DNA of 64,000 bases, from positions 8,816,394-8,880,393 of the forward strand of contig CM038470.1 in NCBI GenBank assembly GCA_021464415.1. The letters run 5' to 3'. Position numbers and translations under genes: made by a program. The stretch's first letter is position 1. Each line of letters opens with the position of its first letter. The DNA comes from Lonicera japonica. Its lineage: Eukaryota; Streptophyta; Magnoliopsida; Dipsacales; Caprifoliaceae. The notes beneath the pieces are model-generated. The model ran no database searches. It was not told the DNA's origin and saw only the letters and a program-made list of their open reading frames with translations. This document shows, in pieces, positions 36,340 to 47,911 of this stretch.

Positions 36340-36565
36340 AAGGGCCCTCTAGCCCGCCACGTATCCCACTATGCATGTCATGCCTAATACTACGCAGCCA
36401 CGTACCCCCTCCTCTCTCGCTATCTCTCTCTCCTCCCTTCCCTATAACTCGCCGACCCCCGTATAAAACCTCAACCTTCCCCATTCTCTCCTCTCATGCA
36501 ATTCAACACCTTCTATTCTCATTCTCTCTCTCTCTCTCTCCCTCCGTGTATATATATACATAAAC
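36340..36565 (+). promoter_or_regulatory. CCCH gene promoter and leader
   Basis: The TATA box TATAAAA is at 36462-36468, about 100 bp before the start. Two CCACGTA boxes (36358 and 36400 regions), which have an ABRE-like ACGT core, lie upstream. The leader carries a CT microsatellite (about 36520-36544) and a short (TA)n. Confidence 0.65.
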
Positions 36566-37803
36566 ATGAGTAGCATTATGTGTAGTGACCAAAAACAGTT
36601 CCGCACCTCCCACCAACTCTTCCATTCTCCTCCCCGTACGCTCCTCACGCGCCGCTCCATCTCCCCGGAAACCACCGATTTCCTCGCCATTGATTCCCCA
36701 AGAGCCGACTTTGCAAAATTCCTACCGCGCAACTCCCCCGCCGGCGACGAAGAATCCGACGACCCCTACTCCTCCGATCACTTCCGCATCTACGAGTTCA
36801 AGGTCCGGCGATGCACTCGCAGCCGGAGCCACGACTGGACTGACTGCCCCTTTGCCCATCCAGGCGAGAAGGCCCGCCGCAGAGACCCCCGCCGCTACCG
36901 CTACTCTGGTGCCGTCTGCCCTGACTTCCGTCGGGGAAACTGTAGCAAGGGAGATAATTGCGATTTCGCACATGGGGTTTTTGAGCATTGGCTTCACCCT
37001 GCGAGGTATCTATATATATTTTCCTACCTAATATATATACGTAATTTCACTGACATAAGTGAGCAAGAACTGTAGCTTGTTGCAAAATTTTGTGTAGTTA
37101 GACATTGCAAATTCTAATTTAATTTAATAAATCACTACTAATTTGTTTTGATCTCACAAAAATAAAATATATCCAACCAGAAATTAATTAATTAATAAAT
37201 GATATTTCTTCTAGGTACCGGACTGAGGCTTGTAAAGATGGTAAAAATTGCCAGCGGAAAATTTGTTTCTTCGCTCATACATCTCGCCAGCTTCGGGTTT
37301 TGCCTCCAAATTGCTATGAAAATACTTCCTCGCCGGTGAATTCCCCTCTTTCTAACAATAGAATAAACTCCCCTGTTTTCGAGGAGAAAAATTATAGTCC
37401 CAATCATTGTTGTGTTCATTGTCGTCATAATTCTTTTGCCGGTTCACCTACTTCGCCTCTCTCACCTGTGAAATCCCGGCCGGTGACCAGATTTTCTTCT
37501 CCAATTTCAAGATTTGGGGATGGAATCGTCCATCGGGTGGCTACAGGGGAGATGAGTTACAGTGATGGATTAACAGAGTTGGCGAATTCTTTAGAGGAGA
37601 TTAAATTCAGTGAAGGCATTCCCAATCAATCATTTGTTGATGTTTATGGGGATGATCAATTTATTATGTCCCCTTCAACTGTGAGTTCTTCTGTGTCTGG
37701 CGGCAGACGCAGGAGTTTCGCTGATGAGAGTTTTTTGGTTGGTCATGATCATGATCTTGATCTTGATCTTGATCTTGGGTGGGTCAATGATCTGCTCACC
37801 TAG
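36566..37803 (+). CDS. Arginine-rich tandem CCCH zinc finger protein (RR-TZF type), two exons
   Basis: Plant RR-TZF proteins bind RNA, shuttle between nucleus and cytoplasmic granules and act in hormone and stress responses. Exons are 36566-37005 and 37215-37803, giving 342 aa. A CHCH-type arginine-rich motif is at Cys83-X5-His89-X4-Cys94-X3-His98 ([19 protein letters not shown]), followed by [14 protein letters not shown]. The tandem fingers are Cys118-X7-Cys126-X5-Cys132-X3-His136, then 16 residues, then Cys153-X5-Cys159-X4-Cys164-X3-His168. This is the plant RR-TZF signature exactly. The C-terminus is Ser-rich with a Asp-Leu repeat ([11 protein letters not shown]) and ends WVNDLLT. The intron falls at Arg147, between the two fingers. 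Close to AtTZF1-3 in type. A second ATG at codon 5 is an alternative start. Confidence 0.95.
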
Positions 37804-39164
37804 TACTGTTTAGATGAAGAAAAAAGTTGACATATATGGCCATTCGTGATGATAAAAGTTGAGGAGGAGATTATTTAATTAATATCGAGTGTTGCACCAT
37901 TCATCTATCTATTTAAGTAATTAACTGTATATATATATACGTGGGAATAGTGGTGCAAGTGAATATTTTTCTAGAGAAGTTGTTTAATTTGAGTTTTTCT
38001 TGTAATTTTTCAGTTGAAAAATGTTTTTAAGTACTGAAATTAAGTGCAATAAGAGGAGTTTATTAACTTTCATGGTAATTTTTCATACACGCGCATATAT
38101 ATATATTTGAGGTTTTAGTAAATTTTCAGTTGGATTAGGGATAAAACTGCTATTGCCAGCATAGTTTTGGGATTTTTTTTTTCATGGTTTAAAACTTTTC
38201 GATCTTTTGATGCAGACTATAATAAAATAAAATTAAAAATTATATCTATGGGTTGGTTAAGGGTTATATAAATGAGGTGATGTTTCTTGCTTTTCTCATT
38301 GACTTTTGTTGCCATATAATTTTAAGCAGGTCATATTCATAAATAAATGTATAGTTTTTGTGGTTAAAAAGAAAAAGTTTGTAACTCTATCAGTATTATA
38401 CTAACAACATTGCGTTGACAAAGAAACCTCTAGTTTGTAACTCGATCATTAAAGTGGTAATTCTACGAAGGAGTTATTTAAATCTAAGCTCTTAAGGGCT
38501 GTATTTAATTTAAATTTTAAAAGATTATGAATGGTTTTTTATATTATGTGAAATTCGTTAAATTTATAGATAACAACATATTTTAATGTACGGATTATTT
38601 GGTATTTTTGTAGAATTTAGTAAGTGTATAGATTTTTTAGTAATAATAATAAAAATTAACAAATTAACTACAGATAAACAATAGACAAAAACCGCTAAGT
38701 TATTTCTATATATATATATAAAAAAAAAAGGCGAGCTGTTGAAATATTGGAAAATGAATTGTATGTATTCATTCTTATTATTTTGCAGCAAAGTGAATGT
38801 TAATTTTGTTTTCTTCGTAATTGCTTTTGTAGATAAGAGTGTCGTACCGTCCTGTTGATTCTCAACTAATTAAGTGCTCTTTCACCGACATTGGCATTGA
38901 CATTGATGCGGGTTCTTGTTTCACTTTTGTTACATACATTGCATTCTTTGTTTGGATTGATCATATATATATATATATTATAAAAATAGCCACCGACAGA
39001 TTTCATCATATTTTGTAAAACAAAAAGAATTGTGCATACAAAAAAAACACCTCTCCCATAAAATAAAATAAAAAACATAAATGAAACAAAGAAGAACATG
39101 ATCGGAAAAGGTTAAGACGGTACAGAGAAGAACATGAATATTTGATTCTCCTTATATGTATTAT

Positions 39165-39195
<31 letters not shown>

Positions 39196-40540
39196 ATCTA
39201 GTCTGCATTCAAAATATTGTCTTCGCCAGCGGAATTCATAACAATCTAACATTTTAAACTTGGATCTTGATAATTCAAGTAAGTGTTACAGAAGATGAGA
39301 GGTATAGATGCCATTTTTTTAGTTGATAAATGAAAGCAAAAGGAAACAAAAGGCGTTAAATTATAAAGATATTAAAATAACATAATTTAGGTTTATGTTT
39401 CGTTTTAAGTTGAGTTAAATTTCGGCCGTCAATTTTAAATCAATAGTGTAGATTTGAGCTCCTCTAGTGATTTCCACCATTACGGAGAAACACAATGAAA
39501 ATACAAAGCATGTCAGTAGATGCCCATGACCTATTATTTACGCAGGTACCATCAATTTCTTTTTTTGTTACAACAGGTACCATCAATTTCCTTTTTTTGT
39601 TAGAACAGGTACCATCAATTTCGTACAATCAATATATATAATAGAGACGTAGACTTTATTACACCCATAGTACAACGTACCCAACTTGATCTTATGCGTA
39701 AGAACCCGCGTTCTCGAGTCCTTGAGAGTCGGCAATTATTTTTTGAGTTTTTTTTAAGAAAATGAAGATGTCTGTTTACTTTGAAATAGTTAATGAAAAA
39801 AATTAGAGTCGGAAAAAAATTAGATCGTGTCGTTAGTTTGTTTTACTAAATAAATAAAAGTTCATGTAGAAGAGAAAATTTTATGAATTAAATAACGTCT
39901 TAAACACATTATATACAAAATCAATTGATTCGAAAGTCTGGGAATTACGTTACGAATCGAGAAGATGTTAAGCAATCAATTCGCCTTTTCGGTCTCTCAA
40001 GTAGAATATGTATGTGTTTATAATTAGAGAACTTGCTTGTTATTAACATTACACCATAACTTTCCATAATTGTTTTTAAAACGGGATTTTAGGGGTGGGA
40101 TGAAAACCATGTGTTCCTTACTTCACCCAAGATTTTTGAAGTTAGTAACATAATTTGAAAATATAGTTTTGATAATGATAGATATGATGAAACAAGTGAT
40201 TTTATAAAACTTTAAGCTTTTCGAAAACTAATTCAATATAGAATTTGATATTTGATGTTCTTTGAGATAAGTTAACCAATCATATACCATAGTTAATTGA
40301 TTAAATTGGTATAGATGAAACTAGTGCACTCATGTCAAATATTTACATATATATCGCGATTTATGAATTAAATTGGATATATATGATTTGTAATTCTTTC
40401 GTAGAACAATATAACCGATTCGACATTTATGTAGTAATAAATGAATAATCACGGACTGATTTAAAAAAGCAATATAGCTCATTCTACGCCTTCAATTTTG
40501 AAAAATAATTTTTAGAAGGTGACTTTGGAGGATTATGGAA
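37804..40540. other. Intergenic, AT-rich
   Basis: The CCCH gene 3' flank probably ends within about 300 bp. The rest has (TA)n runs (about 38956-38968 and 39170-39195) and a short tandem repeat at 39543-39624. No gene was recognised. Confidence 0.5.
39543..39624 (+). repeat. Three tandem ~31-bp units
   Basis: CAGGTACCATCAATTTC begins at 39543, 39574 and 39606, each followed by a T-run and GTTAcAA/GTTAgAA. It is non-coding. Confidence 0.85.
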
Positions 40541-40770
40541 TAATAGTAATCATGCATGCAAGTCATCTAATCGTAAAGGAATAAATAAAGGTATAAGAAT
40601 GAATGAAGAAGATTTTATACCTGAGCTCGATCTCTTTGGAGAGAAGAGTACTGGTATTTTTGTGTATTCCACGAATTTCACATGGGGTAAGGTCCTATTT
40701 ATACCATTGTAGGCAAAAGAAACTTGATCTAGGACCACATGTTGCCACAACAAGCTACTTGTCACCTGTC
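40541..40770 (-). promoter_or_regulatory. Possible minus-strand promoter and short leader exon
   Basis: On the minus strand, a TATAAATAGG box (about 40693-40704) is followed by a pyrimidine/purine leader, and about 75 bp on comes GAGCTCAG|GTATAA, which looks like a splice donor. No coding exon was found downstream (towards lower coordinates). It may be a relic, an LTR or a non-coding transcript. Confidence 0.25.
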
Positions 40771-43258
40771 ACCTTTTGATTGGCAAATGTGTTAAGGGAC
40801 TTGTTGCGAGGTTTTAAATGTGCTTTAAGGTGCGTTTGCGCGCGCGTAATGCTTCTGATTTGACTCTGATGCAAGTGCATTTTCTAAAAGAATAGATTCT
40901 TGCGAGAGTCATAAAATGAGGTGTCCACAGTATGAATAAATGTTAAAAGCATAAAGAGTATTTAAAAGATAATACAAGAAATGATTGTTTTGTTCTAGTT
41001 TAAGTTAAAAATATTTAATTATTGATAAACCTAATAACTAATGCATTTTTGTATACCTAATTTTGGTACACTCATTGTATATCTAACGAATACCGATTTT
41101 ATGTGATGGTGTGGGAATGGGGGAGCAAACCCATGAGAATATCACCTCTCTTGGGGTCAAGTCCCTTATAATAACCCCACACAGAATGCATGCCATTTTA
41201 ATGATTCACCCACCCGGCCCCATCACATATATATATATATATATACCTCCCCTCTGGCTCCCTCTAGCTATACAAGTCACACGTACGTTGTACATACTTA
41301 AATTTATATATTCTTCATGCATGGGAAGGCATATATATATGCCCATACTTGTAATACCTGTGATTCACCTCCCCCTAAGCTAGCTAGCGCTCTTATATAG
41401 GTCTTATCTCAAAATAAAACTATGTATATATATATATATATATAGTTCATTCGTCAAATTAATTATCTTATCAAATTAGACCCAGAGACTTATTATCATC
41501 TTCTCCCTCCGAGTTTAATTACCTTTTTTTTAAATTTTTTTTTATCAATTTTAACATTATTCATGACTAAGAATAAAATTTGTTTACTATTACAAGATTT
41601 TATATATTAGTTATGTACTAAAAATGAATTTGGACTCCTAGCTAGTTTAGGAAGTGCCCAAAAAAATAATATAATTTTAATTTGGACCTAAACGAGTTTT
41701 TTTCTTTTTTTCCTGGGATTCTTGTGAAGTATTAGTCAATGTATGTCTATGTTTTATCTATTTCACATAATTTATAAAATACAAAACAATGATAATAAAT
41801 TAGTCCATATCCCATATATCGTTTCTTACCAAGACTTTTTGTACGTAAATATGTGGGGTTGAAGCCATGGGTTGACAATTTAAGTTGGGTCTGCATTGCG
41901 CTGGGCCATACAGTTTAAACGGATTGGCCCACTGCTTATAGTTCGCTTCATTTCACTCGAGCGATTTCTAGTCCCCTAAATTGGGCCTTTTAGATTGAAT
42001 TGGCTAAAGTTTAGCTTACACTAATAAAAATTAGTTTCAACACACTTTAAAAAATAATAAAAAAAGGAAGAAGTAGAGTTATAGTTAAAATTACAATACG
42101 TATAACTGTCATACAAATTCATGCACAAAAAATCATATTATAATTTTTTTTGTTGAAATGAAACAATTTATAATTTGTTAATTTACAATGAAACAATTAT
42201 AAATGAGATAATTTAAGCAACCAAACGAGATCATATTTATTTATTTTATTTTTACAAATTTATAAATAATATCAAAAATTACTAATATTTATATCGCACA
42301 TGCATCGAATATGTTAACGATTCTAGTGTGCAACTATTAGACAAAACATTGTGCAACGCGTGCCTTAATTTCGTTTTTGTGGAACAATATTCACCATCCC
42401 TAACCAAATCTAGGTTAACGTTTTGGGTATTGTTCAGTGGCCTTGTAACTTTTCCAATACTTATTTTGTACCCACTTCTTTCATCTAAAAATTAAGAATT
42501 AAGTATTTTATGTTAAAATATTAAAAGGTAAAAAAAATTCATTTAAAATTATAAACAACATATTACAACTTAAGATTAAGAACAGGTTTTATTTCTAAGT
42601 AATTAATTGTGGTGAAATTATTACATTTTAAAAAAATATAAAAGTCTATCACAGATTCTTAATTGAAAACAAAAATACCATACTATGTGTAGAACAATCT
42701 AAATAATTCTTTTATTATTGTTATTATTATTATTATTATTAATATTGTAATCGGTCTCAAATTCAATTATTATATTGTATAATTTAAGAAACAAGAGTTC
42801 GGAAGGGAAACTATATAGTTTCTAAAATGATATAGTATACTTTAAAAGTAATGTATAACTTTAAAAATATTGACAATATTACCACCTAATATTTCTACTA
42901 AACAAACAAGTTTTATAAACAAAAATATTTACGAATCTATAAATTACTATTTACAAGTGGTTTGATATTAATTGATTTTTTTTACAATAACTAATATTAG
43001 GATAATTTTAGAAAGAACATTTATATTAGGTTTCTAATAAATCATTTTGTTCTCTTATAAGTAATTACTAATTTTATTGGTTGCATTTTGAAAGAAAATA
43101 TTTCATGTGAAAAACTTGCAAGAAAATTAATTGCAAAAGTTTTTCATAACTTTTCCACACAAAATTCTACCAATTTTACATGTTGCATTTTCAAAGAAAA
43201 TGTTTTATGCCAGAAAATTGTAAATATATACATATATATATAATCACTTTCCTACAAA
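40771..43258. other. Intergenic, AT-rich, with microsatellites
   Basis: (TA)n runs occur at 41226-41244 and 41422-41443, and a (TTA)n run at about 42716-42741. No gene was recognised. Confidence 0.5.
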
Positions 43259-43446
43259 CCAAATCTTGAGAGTAGAAGAAAGAGATTTGTAATTAACTTA
43301 ATAATAATGATACAATAGAGTCATATTTATAGGATTATGTAAACAATCAGATACCTAATGAAAGAAGGAAACTATTAATATCCTACTAATATAAGGAAAC
43401 TAGATATATATACTACATACTAAATAATATATTCTAACACTCTTCC

Positions 43447-43770
43447 TCAAGTTGGCGCGTAGATATCGAACATGCCCAACTTACTGATTAATCTAGAAAA
43501 GATTTTGTTGGAAACAACCTTAGTAAGTATATCAGTTAACTGATCTTCTGAGCGTATATGAGGTACTGCAATTATGTTTTCCTCTAATTTTTCTTTAATG
43601 AAGAATCTATCTACTTCCACATGCTTTGTTCTATCATGTTGAACTGAATTTTGAGCAATATCGCAGGCTGCCTTGTTATCACAGTGTAACACCGTAGCTT
43701 CTCTCGGCGGATAACCTATATCAGTCAATAGCAATTTTAGCCACAGTAGTTTTTGGACTCCCACGACCAT
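43447..43770 (-). pseudogene. Copia RNase H C-terminal fragment
   Basis: It reads VLHCDNKAACDIAQNSVQHD, then RTKHVEVDRFFIKEK and EDQLTDILTKVV, ending KLGMFDIYAPT next to the LTR. It is the end of the polyprotein of the 43264-47906 element. The part upstream to 43899 continues in another frame. Confidence 0.9.
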
Positions 43771-43899
43771 TCCTAGATATTCCGCTTCGGCGCTCGAATG
43801 AGAAACGACATTTTGTTTCTTACTTCGCCAGGTGATGAGATTTCCACCAACGAATGTGAAATATCCTGATGTAAACCGTTTGTCACCAATATTTTTGGC

Positions 43900-44940
43900 C
43901 TAATCAGCATCAGTATATCCTTCAACTTTCAAGAAATCGCTATTCTTTGTAAACAAAATCCCTTTTCCAGGAGCTGCCTTCAGATAATTAATAATCTTCA
44001 TTACAATCTGCATATGCTTCTCTCCAGGATTGTGCATAAATTGACTAACTGTACTCAATGCATAAGAAATATCGGGCCTAGTATGTGCTAAGTACATTAG
44101 TCTTCTTACTAATCTCTGGTAACGCCCTTTATCAATGGGCACTTAATCAGCTTTAATTTCTAATTCCAATCCTTCTTCTATGGGAGTATTTGATGGTTGA
44201 TGGACAGACATTCCAGTTTCACGTAGTAGATCCAATGCATACTTTCTCTGAGAGAGAAATATGCCCTTTGAAGATCTGGACACTTCAATCCCTAAAAAAT
44301 ATTTTAGCTCGCCAAAATCTTTCATCTCAAACACTTGAGATAGATATTTCTCCAGTGCTTCTTGTTCATGTGGGTCATCCCCGGTGACAACCATGTCATC
44401 AACATAGACAATAAGTGCTGTGATTTTTTCATAGCACATCTTCAAGAATAACGTATAATCCGAATTGCTCTTATTGTAACTGAACTTCTTCATTGATCTG
44501 GCGAATCTCCCGAACCAAGCTCTTAGAGACTTTTTTAGACCATACAAAGACTTTTTCAATTTGCATACTTTATTTATGTGCTCTGCCAAAACATTGTAAC
44601 CCGGTGGGAACTCCGTGTATACCTCATCTTCTAAGTCTCCGTGCAGGAATGCATTATTTACATCAAATTATTGCAATGGCCAATCCAGGTTTATCGCTAA
44701 AGAGAGCAAAACATGAATAGTGTTGATTTTTGGCACTGGTGCAAATGTTTCTAAATAATTGATCCCATGTGTCTGAGTGTAGCCTTTTGCCAAAAGTCTT
44801 GCTTTGAATCTTTCGATGGCTCCGTTTACCTTATGTTTCACCATGTACACCCATTTGCAACCAACACGTTTCTTCCCCATTAGCAATTCAACTATATCCC
44901 ATATACCATTATTCTTTAGGGATTTCATCTCCTCATCCAT
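43900..44940 (-). pseudogene. Copia reverse transcriptase, broken into three frames
   Basis: Pieces at 44668-44940 (IERFKARLLAKGYTQTHGIN), 44143-44589 (KLKKSLYGLKKSLRAWFGRF and ALIVYVDDMVVTGDD with the catalytic Asp pair) and 43900-44142 (YQRLVRRLMYLAHTRPDISY) follow in order. In-frame stops and a frameshift separate them. It cannot make an intact enzyme. Confidence 0.92.
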
Positions 44941-46024
44941 TGCTGCTTTTCATTTTAGATCACATAAGTCTTCCTGCACGTTATTAGGAATAGATACAGA
45001 GGATAATTGATTTGCAAATGATTTATTCGATTCAGACAACTTATCGTAAGACACATAGTTGCTCATGGGATATTTGGCCTTACTAGTTAGATCAGGTTCA
45101 TATGTTGGTTTAGGCACAACTCTATTGATTCGATTAAGGAGTTATTTTTTTAGAGGTTCAGAAGAAGATACTTGAAGATCAGGAGGAAGAACTTGATATT
45201 CAGATTCAGATGTGTCTAAGGGAGACAATTGGTTATTTGTACCAGGCGATGGCAAGCTTGAGGGCTGGGGCGAATTCAGTAGTGAACTCGGTGAGCTTGA
45301 TTCTGGAGAATTTGATGAACTTGGTGGATTCGGTGGTGAATTTGGCAGTGAACTAGGTGGATTCGATAATTGTAAGGTTGATTGTGGGGATACCTTAAAT
45401 TGAATAATCTTATCCTCATCTTTAACAACAAAATCAAAAGCTTGAACTTCACTATGATTCTTCTCCTAAAGTTCATCCTGATGGAAAAACATATCTTCTT
45501 CATGGAATACTACATCAATTGTCATATATACTTTTCGAGTGTGAGGATGATAACACTTATACCTTTTTCTGAGATGATGAATAACCCAAAAAAACACATT
45601 TGAGAGCACGAGACTCTAATTTGTTTCGTTGTTCTTTTGGCAAATGAATAAATGCAACGCATCCAAATATACGAGGGGAAAAATTCGGTACCGGTGGAGT
45701 CAATACAGCTTTAAGGAAGACATCAAATGGTGTTTAAAAGTCAAGGACTGGTGATGGAACATGATTCATCAGATAGACGTCGAAGGCAAGTGCTTCGCCC
45801 TAATAAGATGTTGGAGCATTGGCCGCAATTAGTAACGCACGTACGACATTTAGTAAGTGTATGTTCTTCCTTTCTGCAACCCCATTTTGCTGAGGTGTAT
45901 AAGGGCATGTTGTTTGATGAATAATTCTATAATGCTTGAAATACTTCTGTAATTTTGTACTCATGTATTTACCTCTATTATCACTTCGAATAATCTGAAT
46001 TGTGGCTTTATACTGTGTACTGAC

Positions 46025-46700
46025 TTATTTTTGGAATCTCTGAAATAAAGAACTTACTTCACTTTTAGATTTCATCGGGCAGACCCATGTCATTCTTGTG
46101 CAATCATCAATGAAAGTAACAAACCAACGAACACCATTTAAAGACGGAGTGGGAAAAGGCCCCCATACATCTAAATGAATCATCATAAAAGGAACTGAAC
46201 ATTTATTAAGTGATGCTGGAAAAGAGGTACGATGGCTCTTTGCAAGTTCACAAGTTTCGCAGCGAAAAAATAGAGAGTTCAACATTCCTAAAAGTTTTAG
46301 GAAATAACCTCTTTAAATAGCTAAAGGATGCAATACCTAATCGGTGATACCACAACAAAATCTCATCCTATGCCTTTTTTTCTTGAGTCACAGCTGTTTG
46401 CAGGGCTTGACATAACTGATTCGTGATTTTCAATGCTAAATTCAAGTAGTACAAGTTTACTCGTCTAACACCATAACCAATTGTCTTCCTTGTCTGAATA
46501 TCCTTAAAGACACAATCTGAAGGCCAAAAAATAACAATACAATTTAAAACATTAGTAATCTGAGCAATAGACAATAAGTTATTTTTTAGTGAGGGGACTA
46601 CGAGCACATAATTTAAGTTCATGGAATCTGATAAATGAACCGATCATTCCCCAATGACAGGGACTAGATCACCATTAGCTGTGGAAATAAAAAAATTTAA
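46025..46700 (-). pseudogene. Copia protease/pre-integrase/integrase relics
   Basis: Integrase N-part at 46025-46285: CETCELAKSHRTSFP, then HLDVWGPFPTPS and FVTFIDDCTRMTW. The pre-integrase and protease C-part at 46368-46622 reads LNYVLVVPSLKNNLLSIAQ, and a YHRLGI relic follows. Stops separate the pieces. The rest of integrase runs in broken form to about 45000. Confidence 0.88.
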
Positions 46701-46778
46701 TGAGGGGTTAAGAGGGGCGACTTGTCTAGAATTGAACATCATATGATCTGTAGCACCAGAATCACCAGAATTAATTAT

Positions 46779-47174
46779 TCATGTATTATTCAAAACAGAT
46801 GTAGAATTTAATGCCTTACCAGGTGTCCTAGTGGTTATAAGCAATCCCGAATACCTTTTATCATTATTTTGATTTGAACGACGACTCCAAGAATGATCCC
46901 ACCAGCCCGGATAATCAATTACTTCATAGCACTCCTTCTTTGAATGCCCGATTTTTTCATATACTAAACAAGGTGTATACTTCGAATGAGAATGATTCTG
47001 GAATACGTGGTTTGTAAACATGAGGCAGATTAAGAAAAAAAAATACAGAAACCCCTTCTCCTTCTTCCTTTTCCTTTTTTTGGATAAAAAAATCACATAA
47101 ACTTTCGGGGTCAAACTGTAAATCACAGAAACTTCTGGGGTCAAACTGCAAATTATAGAAACTTCTGGGGTCAA
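46779..47174 (-). pseudogene. Gag zinc-knuckle relic
   Basis: CLVYEKIGHSKKECYEVIDYPGWW resembles the knuckle of plant Copia Gag (CxxC...H...C then a GYPxWW block). The second Cys is lost. The sequence upstream is a tandem repeat, not Gag. Confidence 0.7.
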
Positions 47175-47185
47175 ACTGTAAATAA
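47080..47185 (-). repeat. Three tandem ~35-bp units inside the old Copia element
   Basis: On the plus strand GGGGTCAAACTG(T/C)AAAT appears three times (about 47108, 47143 and 47168), each preceded by AAACTTC/TTTCGG. The adjacent 47200-47290 is packed with TTAACGGC/GCCGTTAA-type inverted words. It may be a DNA-transposon end inserted into the leader. Confidence 0.6.
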
Positions 47186-47911
47186 ATAAAACTTTTGAGT
47201 TGACGCCGTCAAATCTAACGGTAATGGCCGTTAACTTTAACAGTAACAGTTACCGGCGTTAGTTAACGCCGTTAGAGTTAACGGCTGGCTTTAACTGTGC
47301 GTGGACAGCGCGTGAGACGAATCGCCGAGGATACAAGTGGCGCGTGAAAGCGCGTCAGGGCTCCTTTTGAGCTAATTTTTTTTATTATGGTCGTCTTTTA
47401 AAGACGATTCTGATGATGTAAGATTTTTAGGGTTTGGAGGCCACTAGTTTTAAATTTAGATAGTCGAAAAATTGAGATATTGTGGTAGCGCGTGACGGCG
47501 CGTGTAAGCTCCAATTCAGATGATTCGAACGAAGAATTGATCTTCTGGGGAAAGGGAATGTATTGGTATAGTTTGGTGATATTTGGAGATCGGTGATGGA
47601 TGAACGAGGCAATAGAAAATCGCGTAAATACGGATGAGGACGGTTGTTTTTGCGATGAAGTCGATCGACGAGGGGATTATGTGGTGATTTGTGGGTTTAA
47701 TGGTGAGGATTAACCAGCCTCTGATACCATCTTGAGAGTAGAAAAAAGAGATTTATAATTAACTTAATAATAGTGATACAAGAGAGACCTATTTATAAGA
47801 TTATGTAAACAATCAGATACCTAATGAAAGAAGGAAACCTACTAATATCCTACTAATATAAGGAAACTAGATATATATACTACATACTGAATAATATATT
47901 CTAACACCAAA

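Larger units (their letters stand above)
43264..47906 (-). mobile_element. Older Ty1/Copia element, coding region decayed
   Basis: The LTRs are 43264-43439 and 47730-47906. On the minus strand they begin TGTTAGAATATATTATT and end CTCTCAAGA. The target duplication CCAAA is at 43259-43263 and 47907-47911. The primer site TGGTATCAGAG follows the 5' LTR on the minus strand (about 47719-47729). A polypurine tract TTGAGGAAGAG precedes the 3' LTR. I count about nine substitutions and one indel between LTRs (5-6%), so it is older than the Copia at 4141. Gag is largely missing, and pol is broken by stops and frameshifts. Confidence 0.93.

Noticed and set aside
36585..37031. Second plus-strand frame (Pro/Ser/Thr/Ala-rich) over CCCH exon 1
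   Set aside because: It is a shadow of the zinc finger frame and has no domain.
40625..40650. Similarity of the minus strand (TCTCCAAAGAGATCGAG) to miR393 (TCCAAAGGGATCG)
   Set aside because: Only about 12 bases agree, the rest of the mature sequence differs and no hairpin arm is present.
41095..41235. Inverted TATGTGATGG/CCATCACATA pair as a possible microRNA precursor
   Set aside because: Pairing does not continue beyond the 10-bp ends; no known mature microRNA was recognised.
45212..45403. Gly/Glu/Leu-rich repeat frame on the plus strand
   Set aside because: It is antisense to the broken Copia pol linker (Pro/His-rich spacer between integrase and reverse transcriptase).
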